64,000 bases of DNA from Gammaproteobacteria bacterium (GTDB taxonomy: Bacteria > Pseudomonadota > Gammaproteobacteria > Steroidobacterales > Steroidobacteraceae). The notes below the pieces were generated by a model, which worked only from the letters and a program-made list of their open reading frames with translations, did not search any database and had not been told where the DNA came from. Below, piece by piece: positions 1 through 7,409 of the stretch. The position numbers and the translations under genes were made by a program. Numbering within the stretch: position 1 is the stretch's first letter; each line of letters opens with the position of its first letter. The DNA lies in contig JANXYK010000031.1 of NCBI GenBank assembly GCA_025350055.1, forward strand, positions 1 through 64,000, given 5' to 3'.

Positions 1-99
1 GTAGGCAAATCGGAGGGTGCCGCGATCGTGGGCGAGCGTGCCGACGCGCGTACGCTCCTGGAAGTCGGCATCGAGCCAAACTTCCACCTCATCGCTCAT
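1..99 (-). CDS. hipA: HipA-family kinase toxin, N-terminal fragment (runs off window)
   Basis: Only the first 33 codons are present; the gene continues beyond base 1. The peptide opens MSDEVEVWLD and contains VGTLAHDRGTLRFAY, the typical first strands of HipA-family serine/threonine kinases (short edge domain with a G-x-L....G.L.F.Y pattern). Its ATG (97-99) overlaps the TGA of the upstream HTH gene by ATGA, the usual hipB-hipA coupling. In the family the toxin phosphorylates a translation component and is neutralised by HipB. The kinase domain is not visible, so activity cannot be judged. Confidence 0.75.
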   Translation of the reverse strand, partial: MSDEVEVWLDADFQERTRVGTLAHDRGTLRFAY

Positions 100-440
100 G
101 ACGTGCGCTCCCTGGGTTCCGGTGTCCGCGCACGCGCGGCCCGACGCCTGCGCTGCGGGAGCGCTTGGTCTTGCAGGAGCCTGCCGGCTTTGTCGTCGCG
201 CGCGAGCACGTCCAGATCGCTTTCGAGCCCCAGCACAGAGAGAATCCGCTGGAGTGTCCCGAGTGCGATGGCGGGGCTGCCAGCTTCCGCTCGAAAAAGG
301 GTCATCCGCGAGATGTTCGCGCGCTGACAGGCGATGTCGATCGAGAGTTTTCGACGCAAGCGCGCGAGTCTCAGGCGCTCTCCCAGCCCGATGAAAGCGC
401 GCTTTTGCGTCGGATATAAAAGGGGCGGCTTGGCTGGCAT
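96..440 (-). CDS. hipB: XRE-family HTH antitoxin/regulator, HipB-like
   Basis: 114 aa. Residues about 18-75 form an XRE helix-turn-helix (LGERLRLARLRRKLS, then the recognition helix around RANISRMTLFRAE), followed by an LQRILSVLGLE segment typical of HipB-like proteins; the C-terminal 30 residues are Arg-rich and probably disordered. It is followed with a 4-bp overlap by a HipA N-terminus, so the pair is read as a type II toxin-antitoxin module. No Shine-Dalgarno precedes the ATG; a -10 box lies so close that a leaderless mRNA is likely. Probably represses its own promoter. Confidence 0.75.
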   Translation of the reverse strand: MPAKPPLLYPTQKRAFIGLGERLRLARLRRKLSIDIACQRANISRMTLFRAEAGSPAIALGTLQRILSVLGLESDLDVLARDDKAGRLLQDQALPQRRRRAARARTPEPRERTS

Positions 441-447
441 ATATCAC

Positions 448-476
448 AATATAGACTAAAGCAGGCAAAACGTCTA
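448..476 (-). promoter_or_regulatory. Candidate sigma70 promoter of hipB, leaderless
   Basis: Read on the minus strand: -35 TAGACG (471-476), a 17-bp spacer, and -10 TATATT (448-453). The hipB ATG (438-440) begins 7 nt after the -10 box, so the transcript would start at or next to the A of the ATG. An imperfect inverted repeat (ATAGAC at 451-456 and GTCTAAT at 472-478) overlaps both boxes and could be the HipB operator. Prediction from sequence only. Confidence 0.45.
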
Positions 477-490
477 ATATGCGATACAAA

Positions 491-508
491 ATGAGATCTT
501 GATCTCAT
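491..508. promoter_or_regulatory. Perfect palindrome upstream of hipB
   Basis: ATGAGATC-TT-GATCTCAT: 8-bp arms around a 2-bp centre, about 15 bp upstream of the predicted hipB -35 box. Its size and place fit a dimeric regulator site, perhaps a distal HipB operator. No protein assignment is possible from sequence. Confidence 0.5.
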
Positions 509-821
509 AAACCATTGATTGAAAACGGTTCCTGAAGCCTCAATTGCTCCACGCAACCATGCCCTACCGTCGCCGCGCATGCGGGGCCTTGATGGGGGCC
601 TCGAGTGTCAACCGGCGCCAACGACTAGCCAGCTTTCGGCGTCCGACGTCGACCATCGCAACGAGCGATAACTGATGGATTCTCTGGCAAAAAGGTTGGC
701 GCGATCCTGGTCCACTTCGGAGCCGGTTCACAATCGAAGCGATTTGTTTGCGATTCGCCTCCAGGAAGTCGGGGCAGCGTGCGTACGAAACCAATCACGG
801 GCCTGCCAGGACTGGAGGGGA
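509..821. other. Intergenic, no gene recognised
   Basis: Between the doc stop and the hipB regulatory region. Short open frames exist on both strands, but none has a ribosome-binding site or a recognisable domain. No transposase remnant or tRNA was seen. Confidence 0.5.
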
Positions 822-1217
822 TTAGGAAGCTGCAGGATCGGGTGCGAGCGGCCGGACGAATTCCTGAAACCACGGCGCCAAGTGTTCCAGATCAAAAGTT
901 CGCGCATTGAAAAGGTCCATCATGAATTCGTAGACCGTCATCGAATCCGCGGTAATCGCATAACCGTTGATTCGCAAGAAAACATCAACCACAGCAAAAG
1001 CGACCCTCTTGTTGCCGTCCACAAAAGGGTGGTTTTGAACAAGGCTTTCAAAGAGCGCGGCCGCCTCATGAACGACCGAGTCGTAGTAGCCGGTCTGAGG
1101 TCGATGAAGAGCTGATTCGAGCGCGCCGGCATCGCGTACACCGGTAGCGCCGCCGTAGCGCTCGATCAGCTGTTTGTGGAAGAAGAGCGCGTCAGCGATC
1201 GTGACATACTCCGTCAT
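822..1217 (-). CDS. doc: Doc-type toxin (Fic/Doc, death-on-curing family)
   Basis: 131 aa, normal length for Doc. Residues 63-71 read HPFVDGNKR, the Doc version of the Fic motif (H-x-F-x-D/N-G/A-N-K-R); His63 is the catalytic residue and the NKR segment binds nucleotide. Doc toxins phosphorylate elongation factor Tu and stop translation until neutralised by the antitoxin. The N-terminal helix with YGGATGVRDAGALESAL is also typical of the family. The start overlaps the antitoxin stop by ATGA. All key residues are present, so the toxin looks functional. Confidence 0.9.
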   Translation of the reverse strand: MTEYVTIADALFFHKQLIERYGGATGVRDAGALESALHRPQTGYYDSVVHEAAALFESLVQNHPFVDGNKRVAFAVVDVFLRINGYAITADSMTVYEFMMDLFNARTFDLEHLAPWFQEFVRPLAPDPAAS

Positions 1218-1438
1218 CTCGCCAGCGACCGATACAACTCATCACGCTCTTTGAGGCTTTCCTGAAAGGCCTCAAGCACGTTTCGTCGCGGAGCTTGCTG
1301 TCGCCTTTGAGCCAGGTACTCACGCATCGCTTCCCCCAGCACAGCTTGGAACTGACGCCCCTCACGAGTTGCAATCTCCTGCAACCCTTCGAGCACCTCA
1401 GGATCCGCTTGAGATGAAAACTTGCGGAGAGCCTTCAT
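1214..1438 (-). CDS. Antitoxin of the Doc toxin, ribbon-helix-helix-like
   Basis: 74 aa. Residues 1-45 (KALRKFSSQADPEVLEGL, then a long basic helix) look like a DNA-binding ribbon-helix-helix domain with 'LxxLxxIAxxEGR' character; residues 46-74 form a charged helical tail (AFQESLKERDELYRSLAR), expected to clamp the toxin. It is not a Phd-fold antitoxin by eye, so a Doc toxin is paired with a different antitoxin class. The RBS AGGTG lies 8 nt before the ATG. Family assignment is inference; its role as antitoxin follows from the overlap with doc. Confidence 0.75.
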   Translation of the reverse strand: MKALRKFSSQADPEVLEGLQEIATREGRQFQAVLGEAMREYLAQRRQQAPRRNVLEAFQESLKERDELYRSLAR

Positions 1439-1449
1439 GGAAGCACCTA

Positions 1450-1484
1450 ATCATGATTTATCTTGATGCATCATGATATTTCAA
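1450..1484 (-). promoter_or_regulatory. Antitoxin-doc promoter with two ATCATGAT operator boxes
   Basis: On the minus strand: -35 TTGAAA (1479-1484), 16-bp spacer, -10 GATAAA (1457-1462). Two identical 8-bp palindromes ATCATGAT lie at 1450-1457 and 1470-1477, centres 20 bp (two helical turns) apart. One sits in the spacer and one just downstream of the -10, ideal for autorepression by two antitoxin dimers. Confidence 0.55.
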
Positions 1485-1967
1485 GACGACTGGAAGTCAA
1501 GCGCAGGAAACCACAATTTAAGACTGAGGCTGGCATTACCCTGGGCACTTGACTGGATTAAAAACAAAGACTTACGATCAAAAATAAGCAATTGCCTGCG
1601 GGCGAATTAGCAACTGCTTGACGACTTAACATATTAGCCTGCACTCCCAACTAAGTTTCGCAGCGTAGGCTCCCCAAACGCAGAGCGGCAAATTCGTGAA
1701 CTCCCCATCTCAGAACGGTCCCAGCCAACTCGCGAAAATGTGCCCAGCAATACTTGCATTGCCGAAACTCCGCTGCGTCGCTCCTCCCCGCAACCAGGTC
1801 TCTCACTATTCAGGCAATGGCACAGTTGTTGCTTCGGGGAACAGGCGGTCGTCGCAGGTGTCCGCGTGGCCTGGCTATCCCCCGATTCCGCCAGCAGCGT
1901 TCTACACCCGCGCCGGCCGTTGCGCCGCAAGGCGATGGCGTTCAGGCAAAACGAGAGGGAGGATGAC
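1485..1967. other. Intergenic, AT-richer than its surroundings, no gene recognised
   Basis: About 480 bp between the TA module and the cytochrome c gene. The stretch 1500-1640 is clearly AT-richer than the rest of the window. Open frames here have no recognisable domain. The last 20 bp hold the GGGAGG ribosome-binding site of the cytochrome gene. Confidence 0.45.
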
Positions 1968-2360
1968 ATGAAGATAATCAGGCTTGCGGCCGCGGGCAGC
2001 GTGCTGCTGTTGGCGACCGGCGTTACTCAGGCTGCGGTAAGTTCGGCCAACAATCCGGCGATGCTGGATCTGGCCAGGCAGAGCGGGTGCCTGACCTGCC
2101 ATGCGATCGAGGCGGTCGTCGCAAGGGATGGCGTTGCGAAGCCGATCGGCCCGGCCTGGCAGGATGTCGCAAAGAAATATCGTGGACAATCTGACGCCGC
2201 GAAGAAGTTGACTGCAACCGTCATGCGGGGTTCGAATCCGTACGCCAGCCACTGAAAGGGCAAAGTCACAGGCTTGGCGATGCCCCCCAACGCCGTGGCG
2301 ATTACACGAGCACAGGCACACGAGCTGGTGAACTGGATTCTGTCTTTGCCGCCAAAATAA
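1968..2360 (+). pseudogene. Class I c-type cytochrome with an in-frame TGA
   Basis: Encodes a small periplasmic monohaem cytochrome of the c551/c5 type: signal peptide (residues 1-23), haem site CLTCH (41-45), then helices up to RGSNPYASH. Codon 96 (2253-2255) is TGA. Past it the same frame continues KGKVTGLAMPPNAVAI and ends QAHELVNWILSLPPK at the TAA 2358-2360, which is the canonical C-terminus with the Met haem ligand (codon 105). Relatives usually have Trp at about codon 96, so the simplest change is TGG to TGA. The truncated 95-aa product lacks the axial Met. Start chosen for the GGGAGG RBS at 1956-1962. Readthrough cannot be excluded. Confidence 0.8.
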
Positions 2361-2368
2361 TTGGCGGC
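2348..2368 (+). terminator. Hairpin at the end of the cytochrome gene
   Basis: GCCGCCAA-AATAA-TTGGCGGC: perfect 8-bp stem overlapping the natural TAA of the cytochrome frame. There is no downstream T-run, so it may be a weak or Rho-assisted terminator or an mRNA-stabilising hairpin. Confidence 0.4.
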
Positions 2369-2492
2369 GCCGATTGCCCGCGGCGCGGGCGCTCAACCGG
2401 CGGCGCGGCTGGCACCCACTCGACGACACGACGGGCGTTGTACAGGTTACGCATCATGCGCGGGTCTTCGCCCGCCAGATCCTTGAGCGTCA

Positions 2493-2922
2493 TTGACAAG
2501 GGCGATTCCGGGAGCCGAGGCACCGACACGATGGTCCGCGAGGGTCCTGAACGGGCCGCGGCGGGCGGCGCTTGTGGTAGGCGACACGCTCTATATACTC
2601 GCGGGTCGCGATGCGGCGCGCGCGAACAGTGGCGACTTCAAAATGCGCACGTGGCAGATCTTCACCACGCAAGACCCTGCAAGCCATGCGTGGCAACTCT
2701 ATCCCAATGTAATCAAACCCCACGAAGTGTTCGCCTGGGCCGCCGACAGCGCAGCTTATGCCGGACAGATCGTTCAAGGCCCCGACCGCCGCTTCTACTT
2801 TTACGCGCCGGTGCTGGAGCGCGATTGCCACGCGCGCGACTGCTTCGCCATTGGCGTAGCCGCTGCGGACTCACCGCTCGGGCCCTGGCACGACGTTCAT
2901 CCGCAGGGTCCGATCCTCTCGC
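2493..2922 (+). pseudogene. GH43-family glycosidase remnant (arabinosidase/xylosidase type)
   Basis: The readable peptide contains AALVVGDTLYILAGRD, KMRTWQIFTTQD, FAWAADSAAYAGQIV, RFYFYAPV and AIGVAAADSPLGPW, which match successive blades of the GH43 five-bladed propeller. The N-terminus is cut just before the blade that normally carries the catalytic Asp (ADPAALV); here the text is RRAALV. The 3' part stops at GPILSQ near 2922, where sequence of a convergent gene begins. Only about a third of a GH43 enzyme is left, so it is a dead fragment. It indicates a former arabinan/arabinoxylan locus. Confidence 0.75.
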
Positions 2923-3951
2923 AGCAGGTACCACGTAGCCAGGGATGGCCACAGCCACCGGCCGTGCCTGCGCGGCGAGCGTAGTCTCAATTGCGCGGAT
3001 CGACGGCGCAGTCAGCAGGCGCACACCAAACGTGCGCGTGGCGCCAGCTGCGATCACTTCACTGCTGGATGCGTTCCATTCAGCGCCGGCAACGCCGCGC
3101 CATTCGCTCTCCAAATAACCCAGGCTACGCACTGTCCAGTCGTAGAAGCCCTCGGAAGTCTGGCTGCGTTCGCCGCCGTCGCGGAAGGCGGCAATAGGTG
3201 CTTCCTGCGTCGTGGGCAATGGCACACAGGCCTCGAGTGGCGTGTGCGTTTCCGGCAGCACCAGCAGCGCCGGGCCGCTCCCGTTCAATCGCGTGACCTG
3301 CACGTAGCCGGCATCGAGCGCGATCGACGGATCGGCGAAGCTCGCCTGCGCGTGGGCGCTGGCGAGGCTACGACCGGTCAGCAAGTTGTCGAACACCATC
3401 GGCATGCCGATGGCCCCAAGCTCGATCGGCGCATCGCCTGCATTGCGGATCTTGAAGCGCAGCACCGGCGCATCGCCCTCGGCGCTCCAGTGCCGTTCCA
3501 CCTGCAGCGCGCAGGCTGCGCCCAGTGCCGCAGATATATCGGCGGCCGCAACCTCACCGGCAGCGACGGCCAGCGGCTTCACCGCTCCCTGTGGAATCGA
3601 GGTCGAGCAGTCGACCCATGCGCCGGCCGTGGCGCGAATGGCGCGCACCCGCAGATGCAGATCGCCCACGTGGTTGTAGCCGGTCCCCGATCGCTTCGGC
3701 TCGAGCGCCGCCGGAGTGAAGCTGAAGTCGGGCTGGTCGGCCGGCGAGAGGCGTACGAGGGTTTGAGTATCGGCGCGCAACTGCACGCGCAAGGAACCGA
3801 CGCTATGACGCAAGAGAGACGCTGCCAGTTTGCCGCGCGTGTTTGTATTGCCTGCCGGAACCGCTGTTGCGCACAGCGCAGGTCCGAGTGCTGCGATGAG
3901 CAGCGCCGCAACGATCGCTTTGTTTGCCTTGATAGCGGGATCAGGAAGCAT
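2923..3951 (-). pseudogene. DUF5695-type protein, 3'-truncated
   Basis: About 343 codons of a secreted DUF5695 protein (a family of large six-hairpin-glycosidase-like proteins found in polysaccharide loci): signal peptide at residues 1-27, then beta-sandwich sequence ending TFGVRLLTAPSIRAIE and AIPGYVV. Full-length relatives are much longer and continue after this IPGYV motif; here the frame runs on for about 70 codons through antisense GH43 sequence to a chance stop at 2713. The gene is divergent from the GntR regulator. Identification of the family is from memory of motif pattern; truncation is clear. Confidence 0.65.
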
Positions 3952-3988
3952 GGCGGTTCATTTTCTGTATAGACTCCGTAGGAATCCC

Positions 3989-4744
3989 ATGATCCGAAGA
4001 ATGCTCAATTTGTCGACGCCTGATACTGGAGCCCTGATCCAGACGAGCAGCGGCAAACGCCTGCGCGGTTCGCTCGCGCAGCAGGTGGGCGTGCTGATCC
4101 TCTCGGGCGAGTTGCCCGAGGGCCATGTATTTCCGGGTGAGGTGCATTACGCCGCGCAGCTCGGGATCTCGCGCTCGGCGTTGCGCGAGGCCTTCCGTGT
4201 GCTCGCGGCCAAGGGGCTGGTCGACAGCCGGCCGAAAGCGGGCACGCGCGTGAGCCCGAAGCGACAGTGGAGCCTGCTCGATCCCGACCTGCTTGCATGG
4301 CAGTTCGAATCGGAGCCGAGCGAAAAATTCCTCAAGGACCTGTTCGAGCTGCGCATGCTGGTGGAGCCCGAGGCAGCTGCGCTCGCGGCGCAGCGACGCG
4401 ACGAGCAGCAGGTGGCGGCGATGCACAAGGCGCTGGAAGATATGGCGCGGCACACGTTGGCAACCGAGGCGGGGCGGATCGCCGACCAGCAGTTTCACAT
4501 GGTGTTGCTCAGCGCTACGCGCAACGATGCGATCGTCGCGCTCGCGAGTTCGATCATGGCAGCGATCGCCTGGACCACGATGTACAAGCAGCGCCATCGC
4601 GCGTTGCCACGCGACCCGATCCCTGATCATCGCGCGATCTTCGATGCGGTGGCTGCGGCCGATCCGCTGGCCGCGCGCGCGACGATGGCCGAGCTGATCC
4701 GCCTCGCGCTCGCGGACACGGAGATCTCGCGCCACGAGAAGTGA
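3989..4744 (+). CDS. FadR-subfamily GntR transcriptional regulator
   Basis: 251 aa. Residues about 25-90 form a GntR winged helix (LAQQVGVLILSGELPEG, then ISRSALREAFRVLAAKGLVDSRPKAGTRV); residues 105-240 form an FCD ligand domain with conserved DLFELRMLVEPEAAALAA and a metal-binding DQQFHM motif. Members sense sugar acids or similar ligands. Start at 3989 is favoured by TAGGAAT 4-10 nt upstream; an in-frame ATG follows at 4001. It lies between the DUF5695 remnant (divergent) and the epimerase (convergent, 6-bp gap), so it probably controls the arabinose/galactoside genes. Confidence 0.9.
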   Translation: MIRRMLNLSTPDTGALIQTSSGKRLRGSLAQQVGVLILSGELPEGHVFPGEVHYAAQLGISRSALREAFRVLAAKGLVDSRPKAGTRVSPKRQWSLLDPDLLAWQFESEPSEKFLKDLFELRMLVEPEAAALAAQRRDEQQVAAMHKALEDMARHTLATEAGRIADQQFHMVLLSATRNDAIVALASSIMAAIAWTTMYKQRHRALPRDPIPDHRAIFDAVAAADPLAARATMAELIRLALADTEISRHEK

Positions 4745-4750
4745 TCCGGG

Positions 4751-5944
4751 TCAGTGCGCCGTCGAGAGGCGGTAAGCCATGCGATGGTGATAGGGGTGTG
4801 CGACGTCGACGCGCGCGGAACCGAACGCCGGCTGATTGGGCGTATCCGGGAATTTCTGCGGCTCGAGTGCGAGGCCATCGCCCATGCGATACAGGTGACC
4901 GTGCTTGCCCACGAGCGTGCCATCCAGGAAATTGCCGGTGTAGATCTGCAGGCCGGGCTCCGTTGACCAGACTTCGAGCACGCGGCCTGAAACGGCATCG
5001 AGCAGGCGCGCGGCGAGTTTGGGCTCGGCGGTGAGGCCCGCGTCCAGCGCGTAGTTGTGATCGTAGCCGCGCCCGACGCGGACCTGCGCATCGCGTCCGT
5101 CGCGCACGGCATCACCGAGCACTCGCCCTTTGCTGAAGTCGAATACGCTGCCCGCAACTGCGCGCAGTTCGCCGGTCGGAATCAGCGTTGCATCCACTGG
5201 CGTGTAGCGGGCCGCGGGGATCGTGAGACGCTCGCCCAGCACGTCGCACACACCGCCTTCGCCAGCGAGATTGAAGAGCGCGTGGTTGGTCATGTTGACC
5301 ACGGTCGGTGCGTCGCTGGTAGCGCGAAACTCGATGCCCAGTTCGCCGGCCGCATCGAGCGAGTAAGTGACGGTGGTGTGCAGGTTGCCCGGATACCCCT
5401 GGTCTCCATCGGGGCTGTCGAGCGCGAGCGTCACGCTGGCCACCGCGCCGGATTTCACTTCGAGCACACGCCAGGCGTGTTTGTCGAAGCCGCGTGTTCC
5501 GCCGTGCAACGAGTTGGTTTTGTCGTTGAGCGTGAGCTGGTAGCTCTTGCCGTCGAGCGTGAATTTTCCGCCGGCAATGCGGTTGGCGTAACGGCCGACC
5601 GTCACGCCGAAGTAACTCGGGTGCTGCACGTAGCCAGCGAGATCATCGTAGCCGAGCACGACATCGGCGCTGTGGCCATGGCGATCGGATGACTCGAGCG
5701 ACTGCAGCGTGGCGCCATAGCTGATGATGCGTGCGCGCACGCCGTGCGTATTGGCGAGCGTGATGGCTTCGATCGCGGTGCCGTCGGGCAGTGCGCCCCA
5801 GGGTGCACGCTCGGCGGTGACAGCTCTTGCGGCGACAGCGTGTGCAGCGGCAGCGTGCCGGGCGGTGTGCGCAGCGCCGGTCATGACGGTCGCAGCGACA
5901 AGGGCGGACAGTGCGGCAATCTGGCCGCGCGAGCGGTTTGGCAT
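4751..5944 (-). CDS. galM: Aldose 1-epimerase, secreted
   Basis: 397 aa with an N-terminal signal peptide (hydrophobic segment about residues 9-25, Ala-rich to about 45), so it acts in the periplasm. It interconverts alpha and beta anomers of free sugars released by the neighbouring glycosidases. Mutarotase marks are all visible: GRYANRI, NSLHGG, the catalytic His in VNMTNHALFNL, the Asp of GYDHNYAL and the catalytic Glu in LALEPQKFPDTPN. Divergent from the transporter operon and convergent with the GntR gene. Intact. Confidence 0.93.
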   Translation of the reverse strand: MPNRSRGQIAALSALVAATVMTGAAHTARHAAAAHAVAARAVTAERAPWGALPDGTAIEAITLANTHGVRARIISYGATLQSLESSDRHGHSADVVLGYDDLAGYVQHPSYFGVTVGRYANRIAGGKFTLDGKSYQLTLNDKTNSLHGGTRGFDKHAWRVLEVKSGAVASVTLALDSPDGDQGYPGNLHTTVTYSLDAAGELGIEFRATSDAPTVVNMTNHALFNLAGEGGVCDVLGERLTIPAARYTPVDATLIPTGELRAVAGSVFDFSKGRVLGDAVRDGRDAQVRVGRGYDHNYALDAGLTAEPKLAARLLDAVSGRVLEVWSTEPGLQIYTGNFLDGTLVGKHGHLYRMGDGLALEPQKFPDTPNQPAFGSARVDVAHPYHHRMAYRLSTAH

Positions 5945-5995
5945 GGAGATTCCCCGGGCAAACTTGGGCAGTTGACCGTCGGGGAAGATAGTATA

Positions 5996-6006
5996 TAGTC
6001 GGACAA
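5996..6006. promoter_or_regulatory. Candidate FadR/GntR operator
   Basis: TAGTCGGACAA fits the FadR-subfamily half-site pattern T-n-G-T-n-n-n-A-C-n-A exactly. It lies between the divergent epimerase and sugar-transporter genes, where either of the two GntR proteins of this island could control both promoters. Confidence 0.45.
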
Positions 6007-6074
6007 GAAGTCAAAGCGCGCCCAGAAGCGCGGGCTTTTGCGCGCATATCTATATGAATAGCGAAGGGAATGAC

Positions 6075-7409
6075 ATGCCTAGTGTTCCAGGCGGCGCCGC
6101 AGGTTCGACAAGCGGCGCGGGCGTCACAAATGGCGCGAACGGCCAAAGCTACGCCCCGGCATTGCGGCTGCTGGCCAGCCTGTTCTTCATCTGGGGTTTC
6201 ATCACAGTCATCAACAACACGCTGCTGCCGCACCTGCGCAGTGTGTTCACGCTCGACTACACGCGCACCACGCTGATCGAGTCGGTGTGGTTCATCGCCT
6301 ACTTCGTCGCCTCAATTCCTTCGGCGAAGCTGATCGAGCGCATCGGCTATCAGCGCTCCATGGTGATCGGCCTGGAAGTGATGGCTGTTGGCGCGCTGTG
6401 CATGATTCCGGCCGCGCGTATTCCGTCCTACGAGATCACGCTGGCAGCGCTGTTCGTGATCGCGAGCGGCATCACGCTGCTGCAGGTTGCCGCGAATCCC
6501 TACGTGGCCGTGGTCGGCCCGCCAGAGACCGCGCCCGCGCGCTTGAACCTGGTGCAGGCCTTCAATTCGCTCGGCACCACGATGGCGCCGTTGTTCGGCG
6601 GCTATCTGATCCTGGGTCGCTCGACCTCGGGCACCGCGGCGGCCGGCACCGTGCTCACCGAGGCTGAGCGCCTGGCCGATGCGCGCGCCGTGCAGTTGCC
6701 CTATCTGATCGTCGCGGCGGTCTTGATCGTGCTGGCAGTGCTGATCGCGCGCTTCGATCTGCCAGACATGGGCGCCGAGACGCGGCGCGCGTCGGCGCAG
6801 GAGCGCCGCGGCCATTCGCTCTGGCGCCACCGCAACCTGGTCTGGGGCGTGCCGGCCATCTTCATCTACCTGATCGCCGAGATCGGTGTCGCGAATCTCT
6901 TCATCAACTTTGTCTCGCAGCCCGACGTCGCCAACCTCACGCACGAGCGCGCCTCGGACTACCTGTTCCTGCTGTGGGGCGGCATGATGGTCGGGCGCTT
7001 CGGCGGCAGCTTCCTGATGCGTAGGATTCCCGGTGAGCGCGTGCTCGCGTTCTTTGCAGTTGGCGCTTTTGTGACCATGCTGGTGACGACCATGGTTTCT
7101 GGCCCCTTGGCCATGTGGTCACTGATCCTCGTCGGGTTGTTTCACTCGATCATGTTCCCTACCATCTTCACGCTCGGCATCCGCGGACTGGGGCCGCTCA
7201 CCGAGGAGGGCGCGGGCCTGCTGATCATGGCGATTGCAGGCGGCGCACTGGTGATCGTGCAGGGCTGGCTCGCAGACCACTTCGGCCTGCAGCGCTCCTT
7301 CCTGCTGACGGCGGCTTGCGAGTTGTATGTGTTGTTCTACGCCTTGTGGGGCGCGACGCCTGTGGTGAGCGGCGGTGAACCGCCCGCGGCCGAGCGGCGC
7401 GTTTCGTGA
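6075..7409 (+). CDS. Sugar MFS transporter, FucP family
   Basis: 444 aa with 12 predicted membrane segments. The first reads [20 protein letters not shown], the FucP-family signature for proton symport of L-fucose, galactose, glucose or arabinose; [39 protein letters not shown] is the other diagnostic region. The start at 6075 is preferred because AAGGGA lies 5 nt before it; an in-frame ATG at 6054 has no such site. The stop overlaps the next gene by GTGA. Imports the monosaccharide set free by the glycosidases of this island. Confidence 0.92.
   Translation: MPSVPGGAAGSTSGAGVTNGANGQSYAPALRLLASLFFIWGFITVINNTLLPHLRSVFTLDYTRTTLIESVWFIAYFVASIPSAKLIERIGYQRSMVIGLEVMAVGALCMIPAARIPSYEITLAALFVIASGITLLQVAANPYVAVVGPPETAPARLNLVQAFNSLGTTMAPLFGGYLILGRSTSGTAAAGTVLTEAERLADARAVQLPYLIVAAVLIVLAVLIARFDLPDMGAETRRASAQERRGHSLWRHRNLVWGVPAIFIYLIAEIGVANLFINFVSQPDVANLTHERASDYLFLLWGGMMVGRFGGSFLMRRIPGERVLAFFAVGAFVTMLVTTMVSGPLAMWSLILVGLFHSIMFPTIFTLGIRGLGPLTEEGAGLLIMAIAGGALVIVQGWLADHFGLQRSFLLTAACELYVLFYALWGATPVVSGGEPPAAERRVS

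Noticed and set aside
1634-1969. Minus-strand 111-codon frame upstream of the cytochrome
   Set aside because: No recognisable domain, no RBS, composition unlike neighbouring genes; no transposase motif.
2253-2255. TGA in the cytochrome as selenocysteine
   Set aside because: The expected residue in relatives is Trp, no SECIS-like stem was evident just after it, and other genes in the window carry TAA and TAG as well.
2302-2529. Minus-strand open frame of 75 codons
   Set aside because: It has no domain or RBS, overlaps the cytochrome end and hairpin, and its N-terminal part has low coding likelihood.
2713-2922. C-terminal extension of the DUF5695 frame (about 70 codons)
   Set aside because: It is the antisense of GH43 coding sequence, with Arg-rich meaningless composition; the frame is open by chance after the deletion junction.
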